Positions 1 to 7,095 of a DNA stretch of 12,605 nt are shown here, piece after piece (within the stretch, counting starts at the first letter, position 1; every line of letters begins with the position of its first letter). This stretch comes from Firmicutes bacterium UBA3932 (GTDB taxonomy: Bacteria; Bacillota; Clostridia; Peptostreptococcales; Anaerovoracaceae): assembly GCA_002385825.1 (NCBI GenBank), contig DGEG01000148.1, positions 1 to 12,605 of the forward strand. Direction: 5' to 3'. Made by a program: the position numbers and the translations under genes. The notes beneath the pieces are model-generated. The model saw nothing but the letters and a program-made list of their open reading frames with translations, had not been told where the DNA came from and ran no database searches.

Positions 1-50
1 CGCAGAGAGGAAAGAAAATATCTACCAACGAGATTTTTCAACTTGAGCGT

Positions 51-77
51 TATAATTTTGCAGCATTTAAATATAAT
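51..77 (+). promoter_or_regulatory. Candidate -10 boxes upstream of greA
   Basis: Two perfect TATAAT hexamers lie upstream of greA, at 51-56 and 72-77. Neither has a good -35 hexamer at 16-18 bases upstream, so both are weak calls in an AT-rich stretch. If one is used, the greA mRNA would have a leader of roughly 60-80 bases that includes the hairpins at 92-130. Positions 1-50 may hold the end of an upstream gene, but I cannot identify one. Confidence 0.35.
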
Positions 78-91
78 AGCAAAAACAATCA

Positions 92-130
92 GAAGGGGCA
101 ACTTGTTTGCCTCCTTCGCCGAAGTGGAGG
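92..130 (+). promoter_or_regulatory. greA leader with two competing hairpins; one covers the ribosome binding site
   Basis: Positions 92-101 (GAAGGGGCAA) can pair with 107-117 (TTGCCTCCTTC) over ten base pairs with one bulged T and a 5-base loop. The same pyrimidine-rich strand can instead pair forward: 110-114 (CCTCC) with 126-130 (GGAGG, the greA Shine-Dalgarno) and 115-117 with 121-123, with a 2-base bulge. The two folds exclude each other because they share 110-117. The first leaves the ribosome binding site free and the second hides it. The pairing is read from the sequence; a regulatory role is inference. Confidence 0.4.
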
Positions 131-139
131 AGAAATTAA

Positions 140-622
140 ATGTCCGAAGTTATTTTGACCAAAGAAGGATATGATAGTATCGTCGCAGAGTATGACGAAA
201 TGGTTACGGTGAAGCGTAAAGAGATAGCGGAACGGATTAAGGAGGCTATTTCTTACGGCGATATTTCTGAGAACTCTGAATATGATGCTGCAAAGAATGA
301 GCAGGCAGAACTGGAAGAGAGGATTATGAAGCTGGAGCATATGATAAGAAACGCCAAGATCCTCGATCACAGTGAAATTCCCGTTGACAGGGTAAACGTC
401 GGGCTCAACGTTAAAATAAGAGAACACCCCGACGGTGATATAATCGACTTTACCATCGTGGGATCGACGGAAGCAGATCCCTTTGAAGGAAAGATTTCAA
501 ACGAATCGGAAGTAGGAAAACAACTTATAGGGAAAAAGATAGGCGATATAGCGGAAGTGCATGTACCTGACGGAATTGTTCGCTACGAGATCCTTGATAT
601 ATATAAGGATACGAGAGAATAA
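140..622 (+). CDS. greA: Transcription elongation factor GreA
   Basis: GreA binds in the secondary channel of RNA polymerase and stimulates cleavage of backtracked transcripts. The 160-residue length is typical. Residues 1-75 form the charged antiparallel coiled coil, with the tip sequence GDISENSEYDAAKNEQ. Asp41 and Glu44, the acidic tip residues that help position the catalytic metal in characterised GreA proteins, are present. The C-terminal half is the FKBP-like globular domain, with the typical GKISNESEVGKQLIGKKIGD stretch. The ATG at 140 follows GGAGG at 126-130 with 9-base spacing. lysS begins 44 bases after the stop with no terminator between, so the two are probably co-transcribed, an order common in Clostridia. 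Identification is secure. Confidence 0.97.
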   Translation: MSEVILTKEGYDSIVAEYDEMVTVKRKEIAERIKEAISYGDISENSEYDAAKNEQAELEERIMKLEHMIRNAKILDHSEIPVDRVNVGLNVKIREHPDGDIIDFTIVGSTEADPFEGKISNESEVGKQLIGKKIGDIAEVHVPDGIVRYEILDIYKDTRE

Positions 623-641
623 TACGGAGGCACAGAGGGTG

Positions 642-662
642 ATGAATAGGCTCCGGAGGTAA
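642..662 (+). promoter_or_regulatory. Possible 6-codon mini-ORF overlapping the lysS ribosome binding site
   Basis: Between greA and lysS an ATG at 642 opens a reading frame for M-N-R-L-R-R and stops at TAA 660-662. Purine-rich stretches (CGGAGG at 625-630 and GAGGG nearer) lie upstream. The lysS Shine-Dalgarno (CGGAGG, 654-659) sits inside this mini-ORF, and lysS starts 4 bases after its stop. If translated, it would couple or compete with lysS initiation. There is no lysine codon, so it is not a classical attenuator peptide. Chance is the default explanation. Confidence 0.2.
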
Positions 663-666
663 AGTT

Positions 667-2193
667 ATGAGTGAAGAGAGAAACATTAACGCGGAAACAG
701 ATATGGAACTAGAGCTTGATATCAACGAGCAGAGAAGAATACGCCGTGAAAAGTTGGCCAAGCTTCAGGAAATGGGGAGAGACCCGTATAAAATAGAAAC
801 TTGGGATGTGACCCATCACAGTGGAGATATAAAGGATCAGTTTGATTCCATGGAAGGAAGTGAAGTCTCCATTGCGGGAAGAATCATGGCAAAGAGGCAG
901 ATGGGCAAAGCCTCTTTTATAGATGTTCAGGACAAGCAGGGCCGGATTCAGGTTTACGTTCGTCAAGACCTGATTACACCGGAAGAATATGAGATCTTTC
1001 TGACCTATGATATTGGCGATATAGTCGGGGTTGTAGGTGAAGTGTTCCGTACCAGGCACGGAGAGATATCCGTAAAATGCCACAAGCTTGTGTTGTTGTG
1101 CAAAGCCCTGCAGCCTTTGCCGGATAAATGGCACGGTTTGAAGGACGTGGATCTTCGCTACCGTCAGAGATATGTGGATCTCATAGTAAACCCCGAAGTG
1201 GCGGCTTTGTTCAGAAAGCGGGCGGAGATTATCCACGAAGTTAAGCGGGTCCTGGAAGAAGATTATGGATTTTTAGAGGTGGATACACCCATTCTGACAG
1301 TCATCGCCGGCGGCGCAAATGCCAGACCTTTTGTCACTCATCACAATGCCCTGGATCTGGAAATGAAGTTGCGCATTTCCAACGAGCTTTATCTGAAGAG
1401 ACTGATAGTAGGAGGGCTTGACAGGGTCTATGAAATGGGCAAAATGTTCCGTAACGAGGGTATGGATAAGAACCATAACCCGGAATTTACGTCCATGGAA
1501 TGTTACATGGCTTATGGCAACATGGAAAGCGTCATGGATATAACCGAACAGGTAGTATCCAAGGCGGCCCTAAAGGCTACAGGTTCCATGATCATCGAGT
1601 ATCAGGGTAAAACCTTTGATTTAACTCCGCCGTGGAAGAAGGTAGATATGACGGAGGCCGTGGCCGAAATTACCGGTGTGGATTTTTCAAAGATTGACAC
1701 AGACGAAGAGGCCCAGGCGGCGGCCATCGCATATGGAATGGACAAGGATGAGGTAAAAGGCCTTCCCCGGGGAAAGATTATCGCAGAGATGTTTGAAGCC
1801 TACTGCGAGACTACACCGGGATATTTGGACGGTCCCATTTTCGTAACGGGGCATCCCGTGGAGGTTTCACCCCTTGCCAAACGGGATCCAAAGGATCCGA
1901 GAATCACGAGAAGATTCGAGGCATACATCAACGGATGGGAGATTGCCAACGCCTTCTCCGAGCTCAATGATCCTATAGACCAGTACAATAGATTTAAGGA
2001 ACAGCAGGCACAGTTGGATGCGGGAACGGACGATGAAGCTCATCCCATGGATGAGGATTTCGTAAATGCTTTAGAGGTAGGGCTTCCGCCTACCGGAGGT
2101 CTGGGAATCGGCATTGACAGGTTGATAATGTTGCTTACTGATGCGCCGACGATTAGAGATATTATTCTTTTCCCAACCATGAAACCTCTTTAG
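667..2193 (+). CDS. lysS: Lysyl-tRNA synthetase, class II
   Basis: Charges tRNA-Lys with lysine using ATP, in the cytoplasm. At 508 residues it is a full-length class II LysRS. The N-terminal OB-fold anticodon-binding domain (about residues 60-160) includes the GRIMAKRQMGKASFIDVQD stretch. LRYRQRYVDLI leads into the catalytic domain and the family signature GGANARPF follows. Motif 2 is at about 255-285 (FRNEG at 261-265) and motif 3 is GGLGIGIDRL from 477, followed by RDIILFP. The ATG at 667 is preceded by CCGGAGG at 653-659. The product begins with an acidic leader of about 20 residues before the conserved RREKLAKLQEMG segment; the spacing of the ribosome binding site supports this start. 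It lies downstream of greA in the same direction and is followed within 10 bases by the palindrome at 2201. No broken motifs were seen. Confidence 0.98.
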   Translation: MSEERNINAETDMELELDINEQRRIRREKLAKLQEMGRDPYKIETWDVTHHSGDIKDQFDSMEGSEVSIAGRIMAKRQMGKASFIDVQDKQGRIQVYVRQDLITPEEYEIFLTYDIGDIVGVVGEVFRTRHGEISVKCHKLVLLCKALQPLPDKWHGLKDVDLRYRQRYVDLIVNPEVAALFRKRAEIIHEVKRVLEEDYGFLEVDTPILTVIAGGANARPFVTHHNALDLEMKLRISNELYLKRLIVGGLDRVYEMGKMFRNEGMDKNHNPEFTSMECYMAYGNMESVMDITEQVVSKAALKATGSMIIEYQGKTFDLTPPWKKVDMTEAVAEITGVDFSKIDTDEEAQAAAIAYGMDKDEVKGLPRGKIIAEMFEAYCETTPGYLDGPIFVTGHPVEVSPLAKRDPKDPRITRRFEAYINGWEIANAFSELNDPIDQYNRFKEQQAQLDAGTDDEAHPMDEDFVNALEVGLPPTGGLGIGIDRLIMLLTDAPTIRDIILFPTMKPL

Positions 2194-2200
2194 ACTTGTT

Positions 2201-2303
2201 AAATTCCCGTATAACTGCGTTCTCGGAATATTTTGCGTCCTCGCGTACGATTAAAGTACGCTCCGGTTCAAAATATTCCTGCGGCCTTGTTCTACGGAAA
2301 TTT
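2201..2303. repeat. 103-bp imperfect palindrome just after lysS (dispersed intergenic element type)
   Basis: The sequence is symmetric about position 2252. Outer arms 2201-2215 and 2289-2303 pair at 13 of 15 positions. Inner arms GGAATATTTTG (2225-2235) and CAAAATATTCC (2269-2279) pair perfectly over 11 bases. Core arms GCGTAC (2243-2248) and GTACGC (2256-2261) pair perfectly around a 7-base loop. All three arm pairs share exactly the same centre. There is no T-tract, so it is not a standard intrinsic terminator, although the RNA would fold strongly. With no ORF inside and the 3' arm running into a repeat array, it resembles a REP-like or MITE-like intergenic element. Mobility is inference. 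Confidence 0.75.
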
Positions 2304-2478
2304 ACCTGCGTCTAAAAAAAGAAATTTTCCGGCGCTTAAAATTAAGGAAATTTTCCTGCGTCTAAAGGAGATTGAGATGCCGCGAAATTTTTCCCGCGCT
2401 TAAAGAAAACTTGTTTAATTGTAGAAATTTTTCTGAGACTAAAGGATCGATGCGCTGAGAATTTGTCCGGCGCTTAAA
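2296..2478 (+). repeat. Six-copy degenerate repeat array with two alternating variants, upstream of asnS
   Basis: Six roughly 20-bp units begin with GAAATTTTCC or a close variant. Odd copies (2296-2316, 2346-2366, 2424-2443) end in TGCGTCTAAA or the decayed TGAGACTAAA. Even copies (2321-2340, 2384-2404, 2459-2478) end in GGCGCTTAAA or CGCGCTTAAA. The start-to-start distances are about 24, 26, 37, 40 and 35 bases, so this is not a CRISPR. Copy 1 overlaps the 3' arm of the palindrome at 2289-2303, and ACTTGTTTAATT at 2409-2420 nearly repeats ACTTGTTAAATT at 2194-2205. The array looks like repeated duplication of an A-B pair derived from the palindrome's end. There is no gene in 2194-2517, and I found no convincing promoter or T-box before asnS. 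Confidence 0.75.
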
Positions 2479-2517
2479 CTTAAAAATGATTAAATTAACA
2501 TAATAAGAAGGTATAGT

Positions 2518-3912
2518 ATGAAAGACATATCGGTAAAAGAAATATTTGATGCTCCAAATGATTATGCAGACAAAGAGGTGCAGGTCAGCGGATGGGTGCG
2601 CACGAACCGCAGCTCCAACCGGTTTGGATTTATCGAACTGAATGACGGCAGCTGTTTCAAATCCATCCAAGTCGTGTACGAAAAGGAGGGAATCGAGAAC
2701 TTTGACGAAGTCTCGAAAATTACAATTGCCTCCGGCATAACGGTGAAAGGGATTCTGGTTTTGACTCCCGAAGCCAAGCAGCCCTTCGAGATCAAGGCCG
2801 CACAGGTTTCGGTGGAGGCAGGCTCCGCGACGGATTACCCCTTGCAGAAAAAACGTCACAGTCTGGAATTCCTGAGAGAAATTGCACATCTTCGCCCCAG
2901 GAGCAATACTTTTTCAGCCGTCTTTCGTGTGAGATCCTTGGTTGCCTATGCGATTCACAAGTTCTTCCAGGAACGGGGGTTCATCTATGTGCATTCTCCT
3001 ATTATCACCGGCAGCGATGCGGAAGGAGCCGGCCAGATGTTCCGTGTCACTACCCTTGACCTGGAATCCCCGCCGCGAACTGCGGACGGAAAAGTGGATT
3101 ACAGCCAGGATTTCTTCGGCAAATCCACAAACCTCACCGTGAGCGGGCAGCTTGAGGCGGAAGCCTTTGCCCTGGCTTTCCGCAAGGTATACACATTCGG
3201 CCCCACTTTCCGCGCAGAGAATTCCAATACGTCGAGACATGCTTCCGAGTTCTGGATGGTTGAGCCGGAGGTAGCTTTCGCAGACCTCTCTGACAATATG
3301 GATCTTGCGGAGGATATGATCAAATATATAATTAATTATGCCATGGAAAATGCGCCTCAGGACATGGCGTTCTTCAATGAATTTATCGATAAAGGTCTGC
3401 TTGACCGCTTACAGAACATAGTGGATTCTGATTTTGAGCGGATCAGCTACACGGAAGCCATCAACCTTTTGAAGAAATCAAAAGAAACATTCCAGTATCC
3501 TGTGGAATGGGGAATGGATCTGCAGACGGAGCATGAGCGCTATATCACCGAAAAGGTATACGGCAAACCCGTATTTGTGACCGACTATCCCAAGGATATC
3601 AAGGCCTTTTACATGCGCCTGAACGAAGATGGAAAAACCGTTGCCGCCATGGATTTGTTGGTTCCCGGAGTGGGAGAGATTGTGGGAGGAAGCCAAAGGG
3701 AAGAGCGTTACGATCTCCTGCTCAGCCGCATAAGGGAAATGGGACTGGAGGAAGAAGAGTATAAATGGTATATGGACTTGAGGAAATATGGCGGTGTCAA
3801 GCATGCAGGCTATGGACTGGGCTTTGAGCGTATCATCATGTATATCACGGGAATGTCCAACATTCGCGACGTGTTGCCTTTCCCAAGAACGCCAAAATCG
3901 GCTGAGTTCTAG
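2518..3912 (+). CDS. asnS: Asparaginyl-tRNA synthetase, class II
   Basis: Charges tRNA-Asn directly with asparagine using ATP. At 464 residues it has the usual bacterial AsnRS length. An N-terminal OB-fold domain (about 1-115, with [20 protein letters not shown]) precedes the class IIb catalytic domain. AsnRS-type signatures are [13 protein letters not shown] near residues 169-181 and the [17 protein letters not shown] stretch. Motif 2 contains FRAEN at 231-235, and motif 3 contains GLGFER at 433-438 followed by [19 protein letters not shown] and the absence of a GAD-type insertion separate it from bacterial AspRS. The start at 2518 follows AGAAGG at 2506-2511. The 324-base upstream interval is filled by repeats, so it may have its own control rather than belonging to the greA-lysS operon. 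The two membrane-protein genes downstream start 33 bases after the stop. Confidence 0.97.
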   Translation: MKDISVKEIFDAPNDYADKEVQVSGWVRTNRSSNRFGFIELNDGSCFKSIQVVYEKEGIENFDEVSKITIASGITVKGILVLTPEAKQPFEIKAAQVSVEAGSATDYPLQKKRHSLEFLREIAHLRPRSNTFSAVFRVRSLVAYAIHKFFQERGFIYVHSPIITGSDAEGAGQMFRVTTLDLESPPRTADGKVDYSQDFFGKSTNLTVSGQLEAEAFALAFRKVYTFGPTFRAENSNTSRHASEFWMVEPEVAFADLSDNMDLAEDMIKYIINYAMENAPQDMAFFNEFIDKGLLDRLQNIVDSDFERISYTEAINLLKKSKETFQYPVEWGMDLQTEHERYITEKVYGKPVFVTDYPKDIKAFYMRLNEDGKTVAAMDLLVPGVGEIVGGSQREERYDLLLSRIREMGLEEEEYKWYMDLRKYGGVKHAGYGLGFERIIMYITGMSNIRDVLPFPRTPKSAEF

Positions 3913-3945
3913 TGCCATTCGGCAAAACTATTATGGAGGAATTTG

Positions 3946-4380
3946 ATGAATCTTGCGATTCAAACAATAAAAATCGGCTTTATCAAAGCCATTAAAACCA
4001 CCCTCACTCTTATGAAGGTGGTTTTACCTGTTTATGCTGTGGTAGTGATTATTAAGTATTCTCCGGTCATGTCATTTCTTGAGAGAATCTTCGAGCCGGC
4101 TATGAAAATTTTCTTGCTTCCCGGAGAAGCGTCGATTCCCCTCATATCCGGTTTTTTTACAGATGAGTATGGAGCCATTGCAGCTGCTACTCAATTTGGA
4201 TTTACTCCCGTCGAGATTACTACCATTGCTATGGTCAATCTCGTATTTCATTCTATTCCCGTCGAGTACGCCCTGAGCCGGAAGATCGGGCTTCCGGCAG
4301 GAAAGTTCGTCCTTTACAGGGTTATTGCAGCTGTTATCGTAGGCTTGATAGTTTCGCGGATAGGGGGTATTTTTCTATGA
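3946..4380 (+). CDS. Small membrane protein, nucleoside recognition (GATE) domain, first of a pair
   Basis: A hydrophobic protein of 144 residues with probable membrane segments near 20-37, 88-105 and 122-143. It carries PLISGFFTDEYGA (65-77) and, later, FHSIPVE with His102 and Glu107. This pattern fits the nucleoside recognition/GATE family (Pfam PF07670), which includes the SpmA/SpmB spore maturation proteins and the gate part of nucleoside transporters. The protein is shorter than SpmA, so I do not assign that name. I chose ATG 3946 over TTG 3943 because GGAGGA ends at 3940, leaving 5 bases to the ATG and only 2 to the TTG. The stop overlaps the next start as ATGA. Substrate and role are unknown; a two-subunit inner membrane channel or transporter is the natural guess. 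Confidence 0.8.
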   Translation: MNLAIQTIKIGFIKAIKTTLTLMKVVLPVYAVVVIIKYSPVMSFLERIFEPAMKIFLLPGEASIPLISGFFTDEYGAIAAATQFGFTPVEITTIAMVNLVFHSIPVEYALSRKIGLPAGKFVLYRVIAAVIVGLIVSRIGGIFL

Positions 4381-4892
4381 CAGCGTCATGGTCGGTTATA
4401 ATAAATGAATTTTTGACCGGAAGCTTTTCTACGGTCATCAGTGTGTTGAAGGTGCTCATTCCTCTTATGATATTGATTGAATTCCTTCAAGTATTTCACG
4501 TCATGGAGAAGCTTTCGAAAAAGTTGTCAGCCGTAACAAAAGTGTTGGGACTTTCCCCGCCGGCCATACTTCCCCTGTTGGTGGCAACTGTGATGGGGGT
4601 AACTTACGGTGCAGGCACCCTCATTGAAATGAACAAAAAGGATCCTTTACCACGAAAAGATTTTATACTGATTGCCGTTTTCTTCTTTATTTGCCACGGC
4701 ATTATAGAAACCACCGCGATTTGGGCAACAGTGGGGGCGAATGCATTTGTGATCTCTGTGGTACGCCTTGCTATTGCCGGGATATTTACAATGATAATCG
4801 CGCGACTTCCCATTTTTGGTGAACCGAAGTATGTAGAAGTTAGCGGTGAGGAAAAAGCGGAAGAGAAAGATTCGGACCGGGGCGGGGCATAA
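4377..4892 (+). CDS. Membrane protein, nucleoside recognition (GATE) domain, second of a pair
   Basis: A 171-residue hydrophobic protein with probable membrane segments near 19-40, 62-80, 96-115 and 122-146, and a short, highly charged cytoplasmic tail (about 152-171, rich in Glu and Lys). It repeats the layout of its upstream partner: PLLVATVMGVTYGA (66-79), then HGIIET with His107 and Glu111. The two proteins therefore look like diverged halves of one domain pair and probably assemble together. The 4-base overlap (ATGA, 4377-4380) predicts translational coupling in a fixed ratio. The family is nucleoside recognition/GATE; the transported compound is not known. No terminator is visible after the stop, but a new promoter starts within 10 bases. 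Confidence 0.8.
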   Translation: MTASWSVIINEFLTGSFSTVISVLKVLIPLMILIEFLQVFHVMEKLSKKLSAVTKVLGLSPPAILPLLVATVMGVTYGAGTLIEMNKKDPLPRKDFILIAVFFFICHGIIETTAIWATVGANAFVISVVRLAIAGIFTMIIARLPIFGEPKYVEVSGEEKAEEKDSDRGGA

Positions 4893-4898
4893 TTTTCT

Positions 4899-4927
4899 TT
4901 GCCATTTATGCCGCGGAATGGTATACT
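4899..4927 (+). promoter_or_regulatory. Sigma-A promoter for the EF-G-like gene
   Basis: TTGCCA at 4899-4904 and TATACT at 4922-4927 are separated by exactly 17 bases. Each hexamer differs from consensus at one or two positions. Transcription would start near 4934-4936 and give a leader of about 90 bases ending in AGGAGGGTG at 5009-5017 before the ATG at 5023. A small hairpin (TGGAA 4975-4979 with TTCCA 4985-4989) lies in the leader; I assign it no role. Confidence 0.7.
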
Positions 4928-5022
4928 ATTTGCAAAACGTATGGAACCCGAAAAGGAAGAACAGCATAGACGCTTGGAACGGAATTCCATTCAATATACT
5001 TATAAACAGGAGGGTGCTTTAG

Positions 5023-6978
5023 ATGAAAGGCTACACAAGCAATAACGTTAGAAATGTGGCTCTTGTCGGGCATGGAGGAAGCGGAAAGACCACTTTTTTG
5101 GAAGCTGCGCTTCTTGCTACGGGAGTGATAAACAGGCTTGGAAGAGTAGAAGACGGAAATACTGTATCTGACTACGATAAGATGGAGATAGAAAAAGGAT
5201 ATTCCATTAATTTATCCATCGTGCCCGTAGAATACAATAAAAAGAAGATTAATTTCATCGATACACCGGGTTATTTTGATTTTGTAGGCGAAGTGAACAG
5301 CGCCTTGAGAGCCTGTGAAGCTGCCGTTATTCTGGTAGACGCTTCTGCAGGTGTCCAGGTGGGTACGGAAAAAGCCTGGAACTCCTGCAAAGACCATAAT
5401 ATCCCCACATTTTTCCTTATCAACAAGATTGACAAGGAAAATGTAGATGTAGATAAGATCGTGGCAGACCTTAAAGCCAAGTTCGGTACTTCCCTGGTGG
5501 TTTTGACAGAGCCCAGTGAAGGCGAAGTGAAGGAAGTTCTCACAGAGGCGGTAGCCGAGAGCGACGAAGAGCTGCTGGAAAAGTATTTCAGCGGTGAAGA
5601 GTTTACCGATGAAGAGTTTACAAGAGGCTTAACGAAAGGTATCGCTTCCAGGTTCATTATACCTATAATGACCAGCTGCGCGCTGGATGGCAGAGGAGTT
5701 AAAGAATTTCTGGACGCTATTCTGAAATATGCCCCGGCTCCCGGGGATTATCCGGGCTATGAAGGTAAGGATGAAAAGGGCGAAACCGTGACGAGGAAAT
5801 GCGATGCCGGCGAACCTGTTTCCGCTTTCGTCTTTAAGACTCTTGTGGACCCGTTTGTAGGAAAGATTTCCTTCCTTAAAGTCATAAGCGGTAAAGTGAC
5901 GCCTGGTATGGAGCTCTACAATGCCAGGGCTGAAAGAGCGGAGAAATTGAGTACGCTCTTCCACTACAGAGGGAAGAACCAGGGAGAAGTTTCCGTCGTT
6001 GAGGCGGGAGATATTGTAGTCGCCACTAAACTGCAATATACCCAGACGGGAGACACCCTCTGCGATAAAGCCAGTTACATTCAATATCCGGCCATCGAAT
6101 TTCCGGAGCCCTGCCTGTTCATGGCGGTTCAAGGAAAAGCGAAAGGTGACGAGGACAAGATCGGTTCCGGTATACAGAAACTCATGGAAGAAGATCCTTC
6201 CTTTACGATAGTGAGAAATAACGAAACGCATCAGATTCTCATCGGCGGGCAGGGTGATATACAGATAGGAATTATCACCGCCAAGCTGAAAGAGAAATAC
6301 GGAGTTGAAGTGGAACTTGCGGATCCGAAGGTGGCATATAGGGAGACTATCAAAGGAAAATCCGATGTGCAGGGTAAGCATAAGAAGCAGACAGGAGGAG
6401 CGGGCCAATACGGCGATGTGCATATTCGCTTCTCACCCAGCACGGAAGTCTTCGAGTTCTCCGAAGAGATCTTCGGAGGAGCGGTTCCTAAAAACTATAT
6501 ACCTGCAGTTGAAAAAGGCTTGAGAGAGAGCATGGAGAAAGGACCTTTGGCAGGTTATCCGGTTGTTAATATCAAAGCGGTGCTGTATGACGGGTCGTAT
6601 CACGACGTAGACTCCAACGAAATGGCGTTTAAAATTGCCGCAAGCCTGGCATTCAAGAAAGGTATCGTGGAAGCCAACCCTGTTTTGCTGGAGCCGATAA
6701 TGCGGGTGGAGATTACCGTGCCCGAAGAGTACATGGGCGATATAATGGGTGATCTGAACAAGAGAAGAGGTAAGATCTTGGGAATGGAACCCCTGTCGGA
6801 CGGAGGCCAGAAAGTTATTGCGGAGGTGCCCCAGGCAGAGATGTTCAAGTATGCCATTACCTTACGCGCCATGACTCAAGCGAGGGGAACCTTCACGATG
6901 AAATTTGAGCGGTATGAAGAAGTTCCGCCTCATATAGCAGAGAAAGTTATCGAAGAAGCAAAGAGAGAGGAACAGTAA
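5023..6978 (+). CDS. Elongation factor G-like GTPase (EF-G2 type paralogue)
   Basis: A translational GTPase of 651 residues, about 40 shorter than classical EF-G. G1 is GHGGSGKT (16-23), G3 is DTPGYFDF (80-87), G4 is NKID (134-137) and G5 is SCAL near 219. Domain II begins near residue 262. Domain IV carries QTGGAGQYGDVHI and the tip loop DGSYHDVDSNE around 523-533, so the five-domain EF-G layout is kept. Two switch changes stand out. The usual RGITI of switch I reads KGYSI. The His of DTPGH, which activates water in EF-G and EF-Tu, is Tyr84. Both features match what I recall of the EF-G-like group beside canonical fusA, whose role is poorly defined, so it is unlikely to be the main translocase. 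It has its own promoter and terminator and is a one-gene unit. AGGAGGGTG upstream supports the start. Confidence 0.9.
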   Translation: MKGYTSNNVRNVALVGHGGSGKTTFLEAALLATGVINRLGRVEDGNTVSDYDKMEIEKGYSINLSIVPVEYNKKKINFIDTPGYFDFVGEVNSALRACEAAVILVDASAGVQVGTEKAWNSCKDHNIPTFFLINKIDKENVDVDKIVADLKAKFGTSLVVLTEPSEGEVKEVLTEAVAESDEELLEKYFSGEEFTDEEFTRGLTKGIASRFIIPIMTSCALDGRGVKEFLDAILKYAPAPGDYPGYEGKDEKGETVTRKCDAGEPVSAFVFKTLVDPFVGKISFLKVISGKVTPGMELYNARAERAEKLSTLFHYRGKNQGEVSVVEAGDIVVATKLQYTQTGDTLCDKASYIQYPAIEFPEPCLFMAVQGKAKGDEDKIGSGIQKLMEEDPSFTIVRNNETHQILIGGQGDIQIGIITAKLKEKYGVEVELADPKVAYRETIKGKSDVQGKHKKQTGGAGQYGDVHIRFSPSTEVFEFSEEIFGGAVPKNYIPAVEKGLRESMEKGPLAGYPVVNIKAVLYDGSYHDVDSNEMAFKIAASLAFKKGIVEANPVLLEPIMRVEITVPEEYMGDIMGDLNKRRGKILGMEPLSDGGQKVIAEVPQAEMFKYAITLRAMTQARGTFTMKFERYEEVPPHIAEKVIEEAKREEQ

Positions 6979-7002
6979 CTCGATTTACATTTTATCAAAG
7001 AG

Positions 7003-7039
7003 AAACTCCACTGTGCATCCGTATGGTGGAGTTTTTATT
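7003..7039 (+). terminator. Intrinsic terminator after the EF-G-like gene
   Basis: AAACTCCAC (7003-7011) pairs perfectly with GTGGAGTTT (7026-7034). The intervening bases can extend the stem with wobble pairs to an ATCC tetraloop (7017-7020). A TTTTTATT tail begins inside the 3' arm at 7032. It lies 25 bases past the stop codon at 6976-6978 and before radA, so radA must have its own promoter (not clearly seen) or depend on read-through. Confidence 0.85.
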
Positions 7040-7095
7040 CACTAAAAGCGGTGCGGGCGGGGAATATCCTGTCGTGCCGGGGAACGAGGTAATGC

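Noticed and set aside
1..139. Partial coding sequence of an upstream gene
   Set aside because: Frame 2 could encode a short tail ending at TGA 44-46, and two other frames are open, but there is no recognisable family sequence and too little of it to call.
2201..2303. Intrinsic terminator of the greA-lysS operon
   Set aside because: The fold is strong, but no T-tract follows the 3' arm; the next bases are ACCTGCG. It could still affect the transcript end, so it is listed as a repeat instead.
2296..2478. CRISPR array
   Set aside because: The repeats are degenerate, alternate between two types and have irregular gaps of only 3-20 bases. There are no spacer-length gaps and no cas genes.
2194..2517. 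T-box leader for asnS
   Set aside because: T-box leaders are common before tRNA synthetase genes in Bacillota, but I find no T-box core sequence, no specifier stem and no terminator/antiterminator pair here.
4974..5000. Second promoter closer to the EF-G-like gene
   Set aside because: TATACT occurs at 4995-5000, but the only -35-like hexamer, TTGGAA at 4974-4979, is 15 bases away, too short. The pair at 4899-4927 is much better.
5629..6423. 264-codon open frame on the minus strand
   Set aside because: It is antisense within the EF-G-like gene, whose motifs are intact. The translation has no family features.
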